This document shows, one piece after another, positions 42,901 to 57,900 of a DNA stretch of 64,000 bases. Each line of letters opens with the position of its first letter. Positions within the stretch are counted from its first letter, which is position 1. Below the pieces are notes generated by a model. It saw only the letters and a list, made by a program, of their open reading frames with translations. It did not search any database and was not told the DNA's origin. Origin of the DNA: Phallusia mammillata (taxonomy: Eukaryota; Chordata; Ascidiacea; Phlebobranchia; Ascidiidae); contig QLIY01000129.1 of assembly GCA_003260075.1 (NCBI GenBank), forward strand, positions 1 through 64,000, given 5' to 3'. The position numbers were made by a program, and so were the translations under genes.

Positions 42901-45900
42901 TGTTTCAACATTACATATTGTACAAATCTAAATTTGATTAAAACAGCTTTCTAATTGATCCCTACCTAACAACTTACCAGATACCAGAACTCGTTACAAA
43001 AGCGCGCTGAGGTCCAGGGCTCGATGGGAAGCCGACCGCCGGGACGCCGTCGCTGTCATCGGCGCCAAACGTCGGCGGCGTCGCTCGTTGAGCTTGGAAC
43101 AGTGGATTGAAATGATGGTGGTGGTCGACAAGAAGATGGTTGAATATTATGAGGCGTTCCACGAAGGCGAAGTAGAGAAATATGCCTTGACTGTGGTTAA
43201 TATGGTAAGTGCTTTCTAAATAATTATTTAACCTTTCTGCACTTGGGACTTTGAAAACATAAAGCTAAGCCGCGTTACCCCTAAAATAAACCTTTTTAGG
43301 CGCGTTAACCTTTTATACTTTTAAGTCCCAATCAACTAAAATACTGTAGCCTGGCTATACTATACCATTTGATTAGATGGTTGGTCATGCAGTCAAAACA
43401 TCAGACCCAAGCAAAACCAAACGTGATAAATTCTCTGTGAAAGGCAAAAACGCTCGGTTAGCATAAAATGCCTGGTTGATATCGATGTTAAGTGCCAGGC
43501 AAACATATAAGGGGCTGGTTTTTATGAAGAACGCATCATTAATCAAAGATCCAACCACTTTTTCTCTGTGCCGAGTCTTTATAGGGTAATGAGCACAAGC
43601 TTAGCAAAGCCACTAAACGCTGGTTAAACAGAGACGCCACTTTCCTATCAGATGTCAGCATTTTTAAAATTCCTCTCATATCCATAATACCACGTTTTCG
43701 CAGCTGCGTTAGTAAAAACACAGGTGATTTTGGAGGTGGTTATTAAATTATAATCTCGGACAGCGAAGTCTGCCACTGCTCTGCAGCCAATATTTTTAAC
43801 TTTCGTAAAGAACGTTTGTATACAAATTTTGTTGTTGAAATTGCAAAAAACATACAAAAATGTCAGCAGCTACGACATTGGCACTTTAACACAAATAAGC
43901 TTTAAACTTATACTTTTTTGGTAGTTTTTGAAATAAAAAACCAGTGATTCTACTTTTTAATAAATTACAGACACGTTTTCTTGCTTGTAAGTATGTTTTC
44001 TTGCTTGTAAGCTGCCAACTATAAAATGTAATTTAAAGTTTGTTGCAAATCACTTTTTGTTCACGATTGTTGCGGCTAAAAAGGATGGGTAAAGTTAAAC
44101 TTACAATCAACTTTACATGCTCCATTACGCCTTGTCGTTTTACTCTTAAAATTACAAACTTTTGATTCTGAGAACTGAAGTAGGTCAAGTGTAGTTTTAG
44201 GCTCACGTTCAAGCACAAATCAACCAGTCATATCTTACAAGTGCTTAAGCTGGCTCTTAGAAGCTTTTTCATCGACCTTTGACCCGACCTGTTGTTTCAG
44301 GTGTCGGAGCTCTTTCACGACGCGAGCATCGGTAACTCACTGCACGTTACGCTCATCCGACTGATCATACTGGAAGGTGAAGAGGTGAGAAACAAAACTA
44401 ACACTCGTGCGCGTTTATGCATGACGGGTTTAGCGCGACACCCTTGACCCCAAGGTCAACTAATCGTGTTCGCCTGAAAAATCCTCGGCATTTCCCGCCG
44501 CCCTCTCGGGACCCGCCCGGTGTTGGTTTACTAAGTGTGTCGGCGTGCGTCTGTAATGCAATTAGCGTCGCTTTTGCTGGCACGCGGTTTGGATTGGCTT
44601 GGAAAGGCGGCAATGCCAAATTATCGAGGATGCAACTGTTTAGCAAGCATTACCTGTCCTTCAACCAAAGTTTCAAAAGCTCTACTTGACTCGGCAGTTG
44701 ACATTTGCATTTCAACGGCGTCTGTAGTCACATCTGCGTATAGGTCATGTTTTGTGGTTTGGTTGTAAAACATATTGGCAGGGTTTTCATAGCTTGCTGA
44801 CGCTGATGGGAATTGCTACAAGCAATGCAAGATGCTACAAAGCATTCTATTTCAGCGCAAGGTCTTGTCCGTGGCGCAAAATAGCAGATGACTTAAGCAT
44901 CAATGTGCATTGTAAAAATTGCTTACAGTAGCAAGAATATCGTATGTAGTTTGCTGAGGAAATTGCCACTTGAATTTGTCGTTCCACAAGGCCGAACCGA
45001 TTATTGTTTATGAAGAAATCTTATAGATGTATAAAGTATCTTTTGTTACATTTAATATCGACCCTGTCCTTGACTCATTTTTCAAACAGTGGACTTTTGT
45101 CTGGTAAACGGGTCCAATTATTATGTATTTTTGAGCAGATTAATGCGTCCGGTGCCATTTTTATTCAATCTGACAATAAGCGGCTAGAATCAAATGCGAA
45201 TTAACTTGTAGTTGTTAACTAAATGTAGGCATATTGGGTAGGTATGCAACGAAGTAAAATCGTCTTGTGTTATATAACGGTGCGGCCCGCGATGTATTGA
45301 TGGTAATTGCATTTGACCTTGAAGCAACTTTGAAGCGTATCACAATCAGTAGTATTTACCAGCAAATTTCCTGCAAAAAACGCGTCCAAACAAGGGCATG
45401 CCATTGTGAACTTTCTTGCATTGCCCTCCGCGGCGATCCGCTTGTACCACACACGCATTGACAACCACAAGTTATTGTAGCAGATTTACCACACACGCCG
45501 TACAATATGGAAATGAGGCCTTAATGCAATGTGCAGCGGGGTCAGAGGCTTCTAACATCAATCACCGCGAGCTGAAGGCTGCAGACTATTGGGAGTCGGT
45601 TTAAATGATGGTGAAGCAACGATACAAGCGTGTTTGAGTCGAAAATATGCCCACATGCAACGAAGCGCGGTGGTTTTGCGAACATAACGTGCGTATTTAT
45701 GTTGGTTGTGTTTTATCTTTTCATATGCTCACAAATTACTTTTTTGTTAAGTTATTCGATAAATATGGATGCTCTAGGTCTAAATAGTTTCATGCAATAA
45801 GTGATGGCAAAATATTTGGGGTAAGGGGTTATTATTGATTGTTTGGGTCAATCCATTGCAGAAATGCGGTAACGTTTGTTTAGTAATTACTTAAAAATTC

Positions 45901-48900
45901 TGTAATTGATGAGTTATATGTGTGGCAATTTGGGATTTAGCAGTCTTAGGCTAGCGCTTCAATGGTTGACTGTCCTTTAAACAAATAATCGGCGATATGG
46001 TTTAAAATGTCGTGTAGCTATTTTAAAGGATCGTGTAGGTTTTACTAGAGTTTTCAGTGGGTTAAAATATTTCGGGTTTGGCGGCCACTAGTTTTAAAAG
46101 CGGTCAAATTTGAGCCTGACCCAGTAGGAACTTGGCCCATTTTCCTAATTGTTTTATGAAATTAACCTAAAAATCGAGGTCAAATTCAAATTCATGTTGC
46201 ATTTCAGCTTAAATAAAGGCACTTGCTTCAATCCTGGTTACATTACAGCTTTTCAATTTTGTCAAAAACAAAACTTGCTTCGATTAACCTAATTGACGAA
46301 AAACCACTGTTTGACATATTGTTGAAACGATTGAGGTTACAAAGTTGAAGTTGATTTGACCGAGGCCTACTGACGTCAAGGCAAAATGTTTAGGGAGCGG
46401 GTATCTGACGTGATAGTGAACATACATCAGAATCATTGCATGATTGGTTAATTGCGGATATTGTCCGTTGAACGAGGCCAATGGCTTGTTGAAGGACTGG
46501 AATCAGACGAAAAATTTCATCCGGATTCGTGCTCGAAGAGTTCTATAAGACAGAGTTTTCCAACTTCTCTTTCAAGACACTGAACAAAATACATTTATGC
46601 GCATTACAATAATTGTGTAATGGCTAACATACTGTAGAGATTATTCCTAAGTCATTGACGCCATTTCTAGTCGTATGTCTTCAAAAGTGCTACATTTTTA
46701 TGATTTTCACATCGTGTTCACTCTTCTAGTTTTAGATTTTAAGTTGGAAACCTTTGTTCCAGGGTATGTACATGAAGAGTTGCGGGAGAATTCATGTGTT
46801 AAGAAACTCGTGTTACTTAGCACCGAACTTGGCACTTTTTATTGAAATACGCTATTTTTAATTGTTTTTCATGTTTTGTCGATGTCCAAGATTTGATATC
46901 TTCTTTCGTTAAATACTACAAATTCAAAACAAACATGTGCTAGTAAGTCATCCGGCCTTATGGCCTTAGTATCGCAACGTCAACAATGGTTGCAACTTTG
47001 AATTGACTGTTTCGTTTTGGTTGTAGTAGACCGCATCAGTTCATAAATCAATCTCCATTTCTACGAAATCTTCCAGTGCCGAAATCTAAATTTGCTACTT
47101 GCTGGTTTCTACCGGATATTGGAGTGGTTTAACTGGAACTGTAACAAATGAAGAATGTTTCACAAAAACGAATCGTGTTTTGCAGTTTATCTTGTTTTGC
47201 TGTGGAAAACTGATCCTTTTTATTGCTGCTGCTGCATTAGTTACCTCACATGTGCATTTGTAATTTAAATGCAAATTCGGTCCCCAATATCAAAGTACAA
47301 GTCCGAAACCCGGTCCGAACCTGATTTTTCTTATACAAAGCCCGTTTTATGCCAAAAGTTGGTGAAAGTGCGGAACATATGATGCCGAGTGTAAAGTCAG
47401 GTCAAGGTCAGAAACAATTAAGTCAGTTTTGTTCAACTTTAGTTCGAATCCAAACGCGACCTGAAAAGCCCGGTCCGACTTCCTGCTGATTTGGATTTTT
47501 TTGTTTGGTTTAACTATTGCAGTGGTGCATGAAGAAGTTTAGGTATAATTTATTCTAAACACAGGTACACAGGGTAAAGTTTACAGCTTGAGTAAAACAC
47601 AACCTATTTATTTGAAACTACAGCTCCAGGAATTTCGGCCTATACTGATAAATAAATACCCCCTGGACTATTTTATCGATAGTGTATCTGTACATTTTTT
47701 TAACTGGCCTTGGTGCATTAAGAATGTTACATATACCTTTGCACTCTATACCCCCATCAAAATGTGATTTCACCACTGAACACAGCCACTATGCGCTTAT
47801 TCAGACAACGTGGCGCAATTCCAGCCTACGTTGCGCTTTTATTTCTGGACTGTCGTGTTTCATGACTGTTCCTTTGCCCGCAGAAAGCCCTCAAGGTGAG
47901 CCAGCATGCCGAAAAGACTTTGGACAGTTTCTGCAGATGGGCTAAGAGGATGAACCCGAGAAGTGATCACCATGCCAACCACCACGACGTGGCGGTGCTG
48001 CTGACCAGGTACACTGACCGGTGTGGTAATAGTGATGTGCCGATTGCTTCAATACGTGATTGTTTATACGTTGTTTATGGCCTATAGAGGTTACTTGTCT
48101 GATTCGTTAATATGATTCCTTATTTCTTCCCGGCTTAGTTATGACAACAACATAGGAATATATTCTTTATGAAAAGGCAGATTCAATACATCCACAAAGT
48201 AAAAACCACTTTAAAATGACATTTTTAACCCGTTTTATTTCTATTGGGTGTTTGTAAAAAGTGTGCTGGAAGTTCATTTTTAGCTATTAGGTTAAAAAAC
48301 ATTCTGGAGTATAGTGTGTCGGGTTGTTTGTGTACAATTTTAGACTATGTACGTACTGCAAGGTACGTAAACACTGTAGCAGTTACGCAAGCAAAAGGTT
48401 CAATCCCTGCTGCTATCAAAGTTATCATTACCGCCCAGTCGATAACGTTACAGAAAACTAACACCACTCTCAAACCGCTTTCAAATCAACGTCCCCAAAC
48501 GAGTAGAATTTGATGGTGTCACCCGATAAGACCCAGAACCTTCTTAAATGTAAATTCACAATGCGGCACCTGCAGCGTTTTAGTTGCTTCCGCAGGCAAA
48601 GGCGCGTTTTGCCGAACCCGGTATACCGCGATGCCTTTTGTCTGAATTGCGGCGAGACTGGCTTCCTAGGCTTTGGTTGCCTAGATACTGTTCGTGCTTG
48701 AGGTTTGCTTATTATAAATTTATGAACTTTTCTCTTATGTACGTGTGTTTAAATATGGATAAGAAAGACAATATGCTTTAGGAGTAAAGAAATTATGTTA
48801 AACTATACAGGTGCTTGAACTGACGAATATGGATTCAAATCAATTGTTTCGCTGTTAATGAATAAGAATGTTAGGACTTAGGAGTACAAAGTATACCATT

Positions 48901-51900
48901 AACTTTGGTAAGTTTGTACCTGGGTTGAATAAAACGTTCGCATTTGCTACCAAAATAAACTTCATTTCCTGGCAACCTTTGTCGGTCAAAGCCTCCTCAC
49001 TGCAGATTTAAAAATGTCAACTGTACTGACAATAATCACTTAGGCCTATACATTTAAAGCTTCAGCGATTTTGGTTGCAATACAACAACATGAAATATCA
49101 GCGCTACAAAAAAAATATGTTGATCATTTATTGCCAAATTGAACTCAGATATGGAATTAAATTTTTGTTTATCGTTTTTTATTCGACTCTTGTTTTGCAC
49201 CTTTTTATCATTCCTTCACGTGACTCAAGTGTATATAAACGGATGTAACTGATGTGACCTTCATATCACTAATGATGGCATTAACATTTGCCGAAACGTT
49301 GAAAAATAAAGCATGTCGCTTTTTATGTCTATTTAGGCCGTTATTATCATCATTAGAATTAAAAATAATGTAAAAAAAAATAAAAAAATAAAAAAGGAAA
49401 ACTTCCACACAGACGAAACATCTGCAGCAAATCAAACACGTCTTGTGAAACACTTGGCTTGGCTCACGTGGCAGGGATGTGCCAACCTCATCGAAGTTGC
49501 AACGTGAATCAAGACACTGGGCTCTCAGTGGCTTTCACAGTGGCTCATGAACTTGGACACAAGTAAGTAAAGTTCACAGTTAAAATCATTAGGTGGCCAA
49601 TAGCGGGTTGACACGGTTCCGCATCTCTCTCATAAGAAATGTTTATGAAGGAGAGCACTTTTTAAATATGATCTGTTTTTACAAAGTTGCTTTCAACTTA
49701 TAATGCGCAAACGTTTTAAAATAGGTTTGTATTAAATAACGAAGGCGTTTCGGTAAAATACGGAACATTAGTGCATGAAAACGTTGTTATAAACGCGTCT
49801 TCTATTACAGTTTAGCAGAAGCAATACTAGGTCTCAACATTTATAAATAATTGCAAGGACCACCCAGTCGGTAAGTTTAAAAGATGTACAACTCTGTTCA
49901 ACCCAAAGTACGATGTACACACAACTGAACTCAATGTAGTCTTTACTTGCGCTCAAAAATCTTCAATTGTTTCCTAAGAACCCCAATGCAAAGTTAATGA
50001 TGATCCATTTGACGTAGCTGCAATTTTTTTCTCTTTTGTCATTATTTTTTCGTCGTATGGTCGACATTTCACGGCCTCGACCGGGGATAAGGGCTTGTTT
50101 CAATATTTAAACTCTTAGCACTTCACTGAGAATGTAGGATGACTCGAATGCGGTGTAAATATGTTATGCCTTTATTGGTTTAAGTGCATATCGTCTACTC
50201 ACCGTTTCTATAGGATATTTTGTGGTTTAATGATTGCAGTAAAATAACAAAAACACAGATATTTTTTTAAAACTATGACGTTGAAGTGAAACTTATCGAA
50301 AACTAATATTCATGAAAATTATTTGGTCGTATTTCGATTTGACCCAACATTTCGAACAAGTACAGTGCATTGTTAAAAACTGCGTTAACACGTTAAAACA
50401 AGCTGTTATGAAAATATTATTAGGCAACAGTTTAAAGCCGTGGGAGAAAATTGTAGCTGCGAAGCCGGTGTACATTACTTCTTTACAAAAAAGGCGGCTA
50501 TTTTTTTTTCAGCAGGCGACCCAACTTAAAAACGCTGCCCTAATGCTGTGATTTATCAATACCGTTCCCGAAAAAGAAACAAAAGCGAACAAAAAAATAA
50601 TTTTAATTTAAGACCAATACTTGCAATTAACTCAAACACAAACTCTATTTATTTGTTTCAACAACCACAACAAAGGTTCACAACTCAACACTTGTCATAA
50701 TTGTCGCTATGGTCCACAAAAACACAATGACACGACATAGGAGGACAGGTCTAATGTTGTTATTTCCAAACGCTAGTAGAGGTACGCCTGAAACACAAAA
50801 GGCATTCTAATGTGTGTCGAGTTAACAGGCACTGAGTCGCCACAAAAATGCGAGGCAAACCACAGGAAGCGTCAATATTTATGAAATCCGAGACGGTCAC
50901 ACGGCTTGAAATAGAAATAGAAGCCGCATTGAACCGGTATGAATATAATCACCTGTGGCAACCAAAAAGCGATTTTGAACATAATTTTTAAAATTTATGG
51001 TTGTGGACAACGTTGTTGTCCATTTTTAGGCAAATATTGGTATAAATTTAGGTTTATTCATTGCGATGCTTTTAAATCAATTTAGATTTGTACATTACTA
51101 CCGGTTAAATTTAAATCAACCGTCCTTTGATATAAAGTAGTTTATTTTACAGAGCATATGGCCGAAATTAGTTTTCAAGGTCTGATGTTAATTTCGTGTC
51201 ATTCGCGCAACAGTTCCATGCATTATTTAGCAGCAAACGTCTGCAAATAATTGTCACCCTGTCTGAAAACGTGACAACCCGTGGCTATACGGGTGGGTCG
51301 CGTATATCATGCTTCATTTAAGTAATCTAAATGCCACAATTATTAATCAACTTAGAATAATTGAAATTAGATCGAAACCAAGGTTATTACTACAACGTGA
51401 CGGGGTTTTGTGGAAAATCATCTATGTAAAAAAATGTCCAAGAGTATGAAGAGATTAAATTTGCAAACAGAATCTCAATCTCAAAACTTTTGTGTTTTTA
51501 GTCTGAAAAAGTTTGAGATTCACTGCTTCAAATCAAGATTACTTCATTCTGCAGATTTTATGTAGATATTTATGCCTGGGCAACAATAGACGCAAAGATA
51601 TTGGTTACATTTCGCCAAAACATGGGTCCCACAAAAGCTCCATCGTCTATCTTAATTTACTGTCATACTTGGGATACTGTTTCACTCTTTTAACCTTTTT
51701 GCCACTCTATAGCACTGCATTGGGACATGAAGTATGTGTGGAGCTTGTTTCCAAGAACGGAACTTTTTCTTTTTGACTTCATGTTTGCTATTTACAAAAA
51801 AACAAAAACATTGACAACTTCATTTGATGCTGCAAGTTGTAATCCTTGACTGGGGGGGGGGTTTGTTTCCAAGAACGGAACTTTTTCTTTTTGGCTTCAT

Positions 51901-54900
51901 GTTTGCTATTTACAAAAAAAACATTGACAACTTCATTTGATGCTGCAAGTTGTAATCCTTGACTTTAAAAATGTTTTGTTTTTATATTTGCCAATACTTG
52001 CGTATAACTGTGCTGGCTTTTGCGTTTTTACTACATTGCTGCACTTTTACGTATTTACAACAACTGCGCCTTTACATGGTGTAAAGTCGGCAAATTTTGA
52101 TGCTAAAATTCAGCTAAACGTTTGCAATGATTGAAAACACAAAACATTTTACAATTCATCATTGCCAAGTAGGTATATATTTTCGAAACGCAGAGAAAAA
52201 TTAACTTAATTGTTTAAATGTTTGGCGAAATCTTTTGCAGGTGTCGGCGGTTTCCGAGTAAAAATACGTTAAGTATTGGATTAAAAAACAATTTTTCACC
52301 CCATACGAGTTTTAGTTACAAAAAAACTGGTCGGTTTCCAATGACCGTAACTTGCCACTTAGTGCAATTCATTTCAATAAGAATTGACAAGTGATGTCTT
52401 TTAGGGAAGGGGGTCATTACTCAGTGGTAATTTACCTACTTAGATAAATGTCAAGTAACATTGGGTGTCTTAACTTTGAACTTACATTCCGATTGCTTAG
52501 TCATGTTATTAGAAACTTCCAATCAGATTTTAGGGTTTTAAACTTTAAGTTTTACTGTATTTCGACAAAATTGGAATAAATATTGCACAGCGGAAGCATG
52601 AACTTCCTATTCGGTTGAACAATCACCAAGAAAAAACATATTTAATTGGTTTCAATTAACATTCCTTCATTTTAAACCGTTGCACATCCGACAGATAAAT
52701 TATTTTCCGCATAGACCACCCGGATTCGCCTATCATTAGGTTGTAAAGACCACAGGCGCCCAAAACTTCTTTTACAATTTTCACGCGTAAGGTCGTAAAT
52801 TGGCTGAGCGAAAAATCCACTTTGTTACCAAATCGTTAAGCCCAATTACAAGTCTCCTACTGAGCTACCAAGTGCAATGCCAAGTGCGTGGACAATAGGC
52901 GCAACGTAAATAATAAACTAATTGGCCTTGCTGTATTACACGCCTACTTTTGATAATCGGTCAAATCTTTGTGCCAAGTGGTACTTGCTTGTGGGTCGCC
53001 AGTTTACTTTTGTGTGTGTTTTTGCACACAAGCTTGGTTCAAGTCAATTTTTTCATTAAAAAACGTCGCAAATCATTATGTTTATCTTGTTACATTATGT
53101 TCAAGAATTGCAGAAAACTCTTCGGTCAGTTTATGTGTTGTTTATTTGCTCCGTAAGCCGTCATTATCATTGCAGACATCTCAAATATCCGTATTGTGTC
53201 AAAACCTTGCACTTTTTGATATGTTGAAACCGGCCTGAGCACAGTTTACCTGGATACAACTTTATATGCTGCCAAGGAGGAGCACAAAAAAGTTACAAGG
53301 TCGTTGCGGTAAAAAGCAATCACGTTTCGGCGCACGGACATAGCAGCTCCAATAAGGATGTTGTCAGTTCGCTGAACAGTTCAGTATTGTGGAGTATTTC
53401 ATCTTCCAACTTTGCCATGGCAACCATTATTTTATATTTGAAACCATAATGTTTAGTCACGTTTTGAAATGTACCCGCTGAAAAATGTGGTTTTGATCCG
53501 TACATGTGGCCACAACTGACCATATCATCTTTTCTTGACATAATGTCTATGAAACATATGTTTTAATTTGTTCATACAACACTCGGTGCCGCGAGTTTTC
53601 GAAACTGAATTGAGGAACTTGGTTACCGTGTAAAACAACACTAAAACCAGATTATTTTAAATCTTACATACATCAAAGTCTAGGAAACTAAGTCTAGGTT
53701 GAGATACTTGATTTTTCTAGATTTTTTTAACTTCTATTTTTAGGTAAAACAATGAAACAGCGCGCCATTAAGTCATATAAGATCTAAACCGTCAAACCAT
53801 TTTTTCAGTTTCGCAATGCATCACGATGGTCAGCTGAACAAGTGCACCCCCAACGAGCAGTATCCCCGTGTGATGGCTCCCCATCTTACTTCCAACAACT
53901 TACCTATGCGGTGGAGTTCGTGCAGCCGAAGATACGCAACAAGATTCTTGGAGTAAGACTGTTATGTTTTTTATACAACTGCAAGTTATACAAAGATGGA
54001 ATATGCATAGAAACGATCGTAATGCTTGGATCTGCTGAAAATCTTTTATAGAATCAAGCCCTTTAAGATAATTTGACATAGCATTTCCAACCACTGTAGT
54101 ATTTAACATGTGAAGTAATAAAACAATTATAAAAACGTTTTAAATAGTCAACCTATGCGCACAAAAATGTCTGCTATCATATTACCATACAAATTCCCTG
54201 CGACAAATCATTATAGAACACCTGAATATTGGCATGCAAAGTCACTGCAGTTTTGACACAAAATTTACTCGCATTGTTTAGAAGGTTGCCGACCCCTAAA
54301 CTAATGTTTTACCTTTCATAAACTTTAATGGGAATATCAGCCGGGGGCCACATAAGTTATAAAGAAATAAAGTGGGAAGAGGTCCAAAGCATTTAATTTG
54401 TTGTTTCTTTGTTGCTTCCTTTGGGAGTCGGTATTGTGGCTCTGTTTATTCGAATGTCATTTGATGATGAGACTTTAAACGTGCGCGGTTTTTGAAAGTT
54501 ACCGATTGGCCTTTGGACTCTTTTGATGTTTTGATTAATGGATTTTTGTGGGTTTTTTATTGGTTCCAAAATATTTATGATAAAAGACTTTCTCGAAGTT
54601 GTTTGTTGGTTGTAGCTTATTCCTTATCTAATATCAATTTTCTGTGTTCATATATGACACAGATTTTTTTTCGATGTCTGTTGTTATTTAGTTTTGTTAA
54701 ACTTTTGGAAAAAAAAGTTTTTGAAGATTTTTAAAAGAGTCTAGCTTAAAGTCTAATAGTTTATAACCGATACTTAAATTAGGTAAGAATTAGGTTCTTA
54801 TCGGAATCTCAGGTTATAACAAGTATCTCTTTAAAGTTTAAACAAATGACTGTAAGTACGATCGTATCCCCATCCTCAATAGTGTCATCGAAAAAATACC

Positions 54901-57900
54901 AAAATATCACTTATCTATTTCCGTCTCTGAATTTAGAGCCAGTACGGTTAAATGCACAGTCAAATGAGCGATCTTTGCGCTTAACTACTTGACCTTGCCT
55001 ATCTCCGGTTTTCAACACCGGCGCCTGACTTGTTGTGAGCAAAGCTGACTTGCTTTTAACTTTAATCCGCTTTCGAATTGTCTGTCTGACACCGCTCCGC
55101 TTTCAAACCTATCTGAAAGGTAAAACACGCGTGTCAAATTAGTGTTACTGATAAGATCTTACTCACTGAGGCGGCTGTTTCTGACACAAATTCCGGCGTG
55201 CGTTATTTGGTCAGATCAGCGGCCAGTCGTCAAGGCCAATGATGCCTGAATGACATTTGTACTATAGAGGCTTCGTAACGCTTTGTGGTTCAGGGCATAG
55301 TACAACACGTTGCTATGTGTTCTTTCAACAAGCGAAGAAAGCATTAACTAATTTGGTCTTCAGCAATAGAATATGTGATAGTATTACATCACTTTCAATG
55401 CAGTACAAGTAATTATTTCAAGCATTCACGTGTAAAACGTTAAGTCGTTTTTAATAAAAGTTAAGCTTTCAATATACGTTCAGCCATCAGCCATCAAGTC
55501 GTAAAAGCTGCGCGACGTTAAACGCTATGGAATGAAGGTGAAAGGCACAATTTGTGCATCGTAAATATAAACGCGTTGCAGTTACACCGATTATTTGTCT
55601 CGTGGTATAGGTTTTAGTAAACACCTAAAATCAATTACAGGTAATTGTCAACTTAAAAAAACGATATCGTATTAGTATGCATAATAATTTTTTATTGTTT
55701 TCCCTTATTTTCACCAAACAATGTATAACCCTTGGTTTCATTTATTTGTAGTCGAAACTGGGGATTCTGTTTAATGGACACCCCGTCACCAGACCACGAC
55801 ACTTTCGACATCCCTGTTGATCTCCCAGGGACGGTGTACAACGCAAATCACCAATGCAGGTTGATGTTTGGACCGACATCAAGACATTGTCGGGGAATTG
55901 ATGTAAGTTCTACCAAGTATTTTAGACTAACTTGCGGCAAAATTATTGGTTGTTTGATCAATGGTTTTAGTGGGATCCTTTGCTCGTATATTGAACATTT
56001 CAATGTCGAAAATCGTTTTCGATTAAGAACGTCTTGTTTGCTAATTGTACTAATGGGGTGCTTGAAAGAAAATACAACATTTGTTTTATCTCGAAATTTT
56101 TCAGAACATCTGTAATCGCTTATGGTGCCTTCATCAAGGAACGTGTAGGTCCCGGTTACATGCAGCGGCACCAGGCACAAAATGTGGAAAAGGCAGGGTA
56201 AGATGTTACATTTTTTTTATCTTTAATCAATAGTTTGAAGGTTAATCTAAAAAACAAAATTTGGCATTGGCGAGAACATTAAACCAAAACCAGGCATTTT
56301 GTTGGGACTACCGCGAAAAAGACTTGTTTTTGCCAAAAGTTGAAAAGTACTGTTGCAGTTTCAGTGATCAGCAGTTAAAGTAAACTAACTTGATTGGTTT
56401 CGTATTGTTCACAACATATCAAGTCTTGTTTGCGTGAGAAAGCGCGAACGCAAACCACTTCGAACGCTCGTGATATGTAATCTGTAAAAATATATTTCTT
56501 AATACACTATTCTAGACTATATTGCAAGGAGTAAAATGCGTTTGCAATAGTTTTTTTAGTATTTGGAATAAGTTATGTATGAAAAGCTAGAGCTTAATTA
56601 CATTACAAACTTTTGTTCAGGTCTGTTACTTGTCAAATCCCCCTTTCGTCCCTTGAATTAGACCCTGAGTTGCGATTTCAAATCGTTTGACCTGTTGTTG
56701 AAACACTTAACACAGAACCTAAAAAAGGCTATGATCAAAATAAACGCTCAAGGGTGTGTCGCTCTGCAAAAGTAAAAAGACTAAACATCAACTTTTCAAA
56801 AATATATCCGCCCCAAAATATCAAAAACACACCTGTTTATGGGGGGGGGGAGGCTATGATCAAAATAAACGCTCAAAGGTGTGTCGCTCTGCAAAAGTAA
56901 AAAGACTAAACATCAACTGTTCAAAAATATATCCGCCCCAAAATATCAAAAACACACCTGTTTATATACTTTGACATTTATAAACTTTCAAACCGAAGGT
57001 TCAATGGGATAAGATCGTTGTTTTCAATTAAATTATTCTCAAATTGTGGTTGTTTATTAACCACGACTTCGACTTGGGTGTTACCGCCCAGGAAAACACA
57101 ACAGCCCTCGCTTACCCCAACTTTTGTATCAAATATAACACAAAACATCTGGTAGACTAACTTTATCGGCGTTGGAAAAATCATTGCGGGGGATGTTCAA
57201 GTTTTCGCCCGACTGGAAATAACAACAAACATTTCCCTTGCTAGGTCGTTTCTCGTGTCGCGCAGACCGGTGAACCGGTTAAATTGTGGTTCTCGTTGCC
57301 ATGCTGATGTCTGTGCCCATTGCTCATTTCAAGTACTTGACGTTTTGTTTTGATTGTGTTTCAGGATCATTGGTGGATAATGTTTAATTCTTAGTGGTGT
57401 TTGGATTAAATTTGAGATTACTTTACACACTGCGCTTTGAAAACGTTTTTTCTTGTGAAAGCAGGTTTTGAATTTGAAAGCATTAGGTCAATAAAGGATA
57501 TGCTGCAGACAGTTTTGAATTGTTATTGCAATAAAATTTTGACTACTTAAAGCAAAACGTTAGAAGAAGAATTTGAAAACATTTTTTGCGAACTTCTGCT
57601 CCAAAAGAAGTACAATAACACGTGACTTTGAAGCGTTAAAACTTTCGAAAAAGGCACACGAGTTAGCTTTAAGTGAAAGATTTTTTTAAAGAAAAGCTTA
57701 ACATCACCAAATTCTTGTTTAAAAAAACATAACACCTAATAATTTACGCAAGTGGGGGGGGGGAGCTTTTTTTTAAGAAAAGCTTAACATTACCAAATTC
57801 TTGTTTAAAAAAACATAACACCTAATAATTTACGCAAGTGAAAATTTTCGTTTTTTTTCATCGAAAACAGTAAACGATTTTTATACGATAGTTTCCAACT

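Larger units (their letters stand above)
44385..47883 (+). other. ADAMTS intron 6 (3.5 kb)
   Basis: Contains a decayed family C element and a GGGCC-rich repeat. No exon seen. Confidence 0.7.

Noticed and set aside
56756-56974. ORF with repeated [19 protein letters not shown] units
   Set aside because: Again created by a contig overlap around a G10 run.
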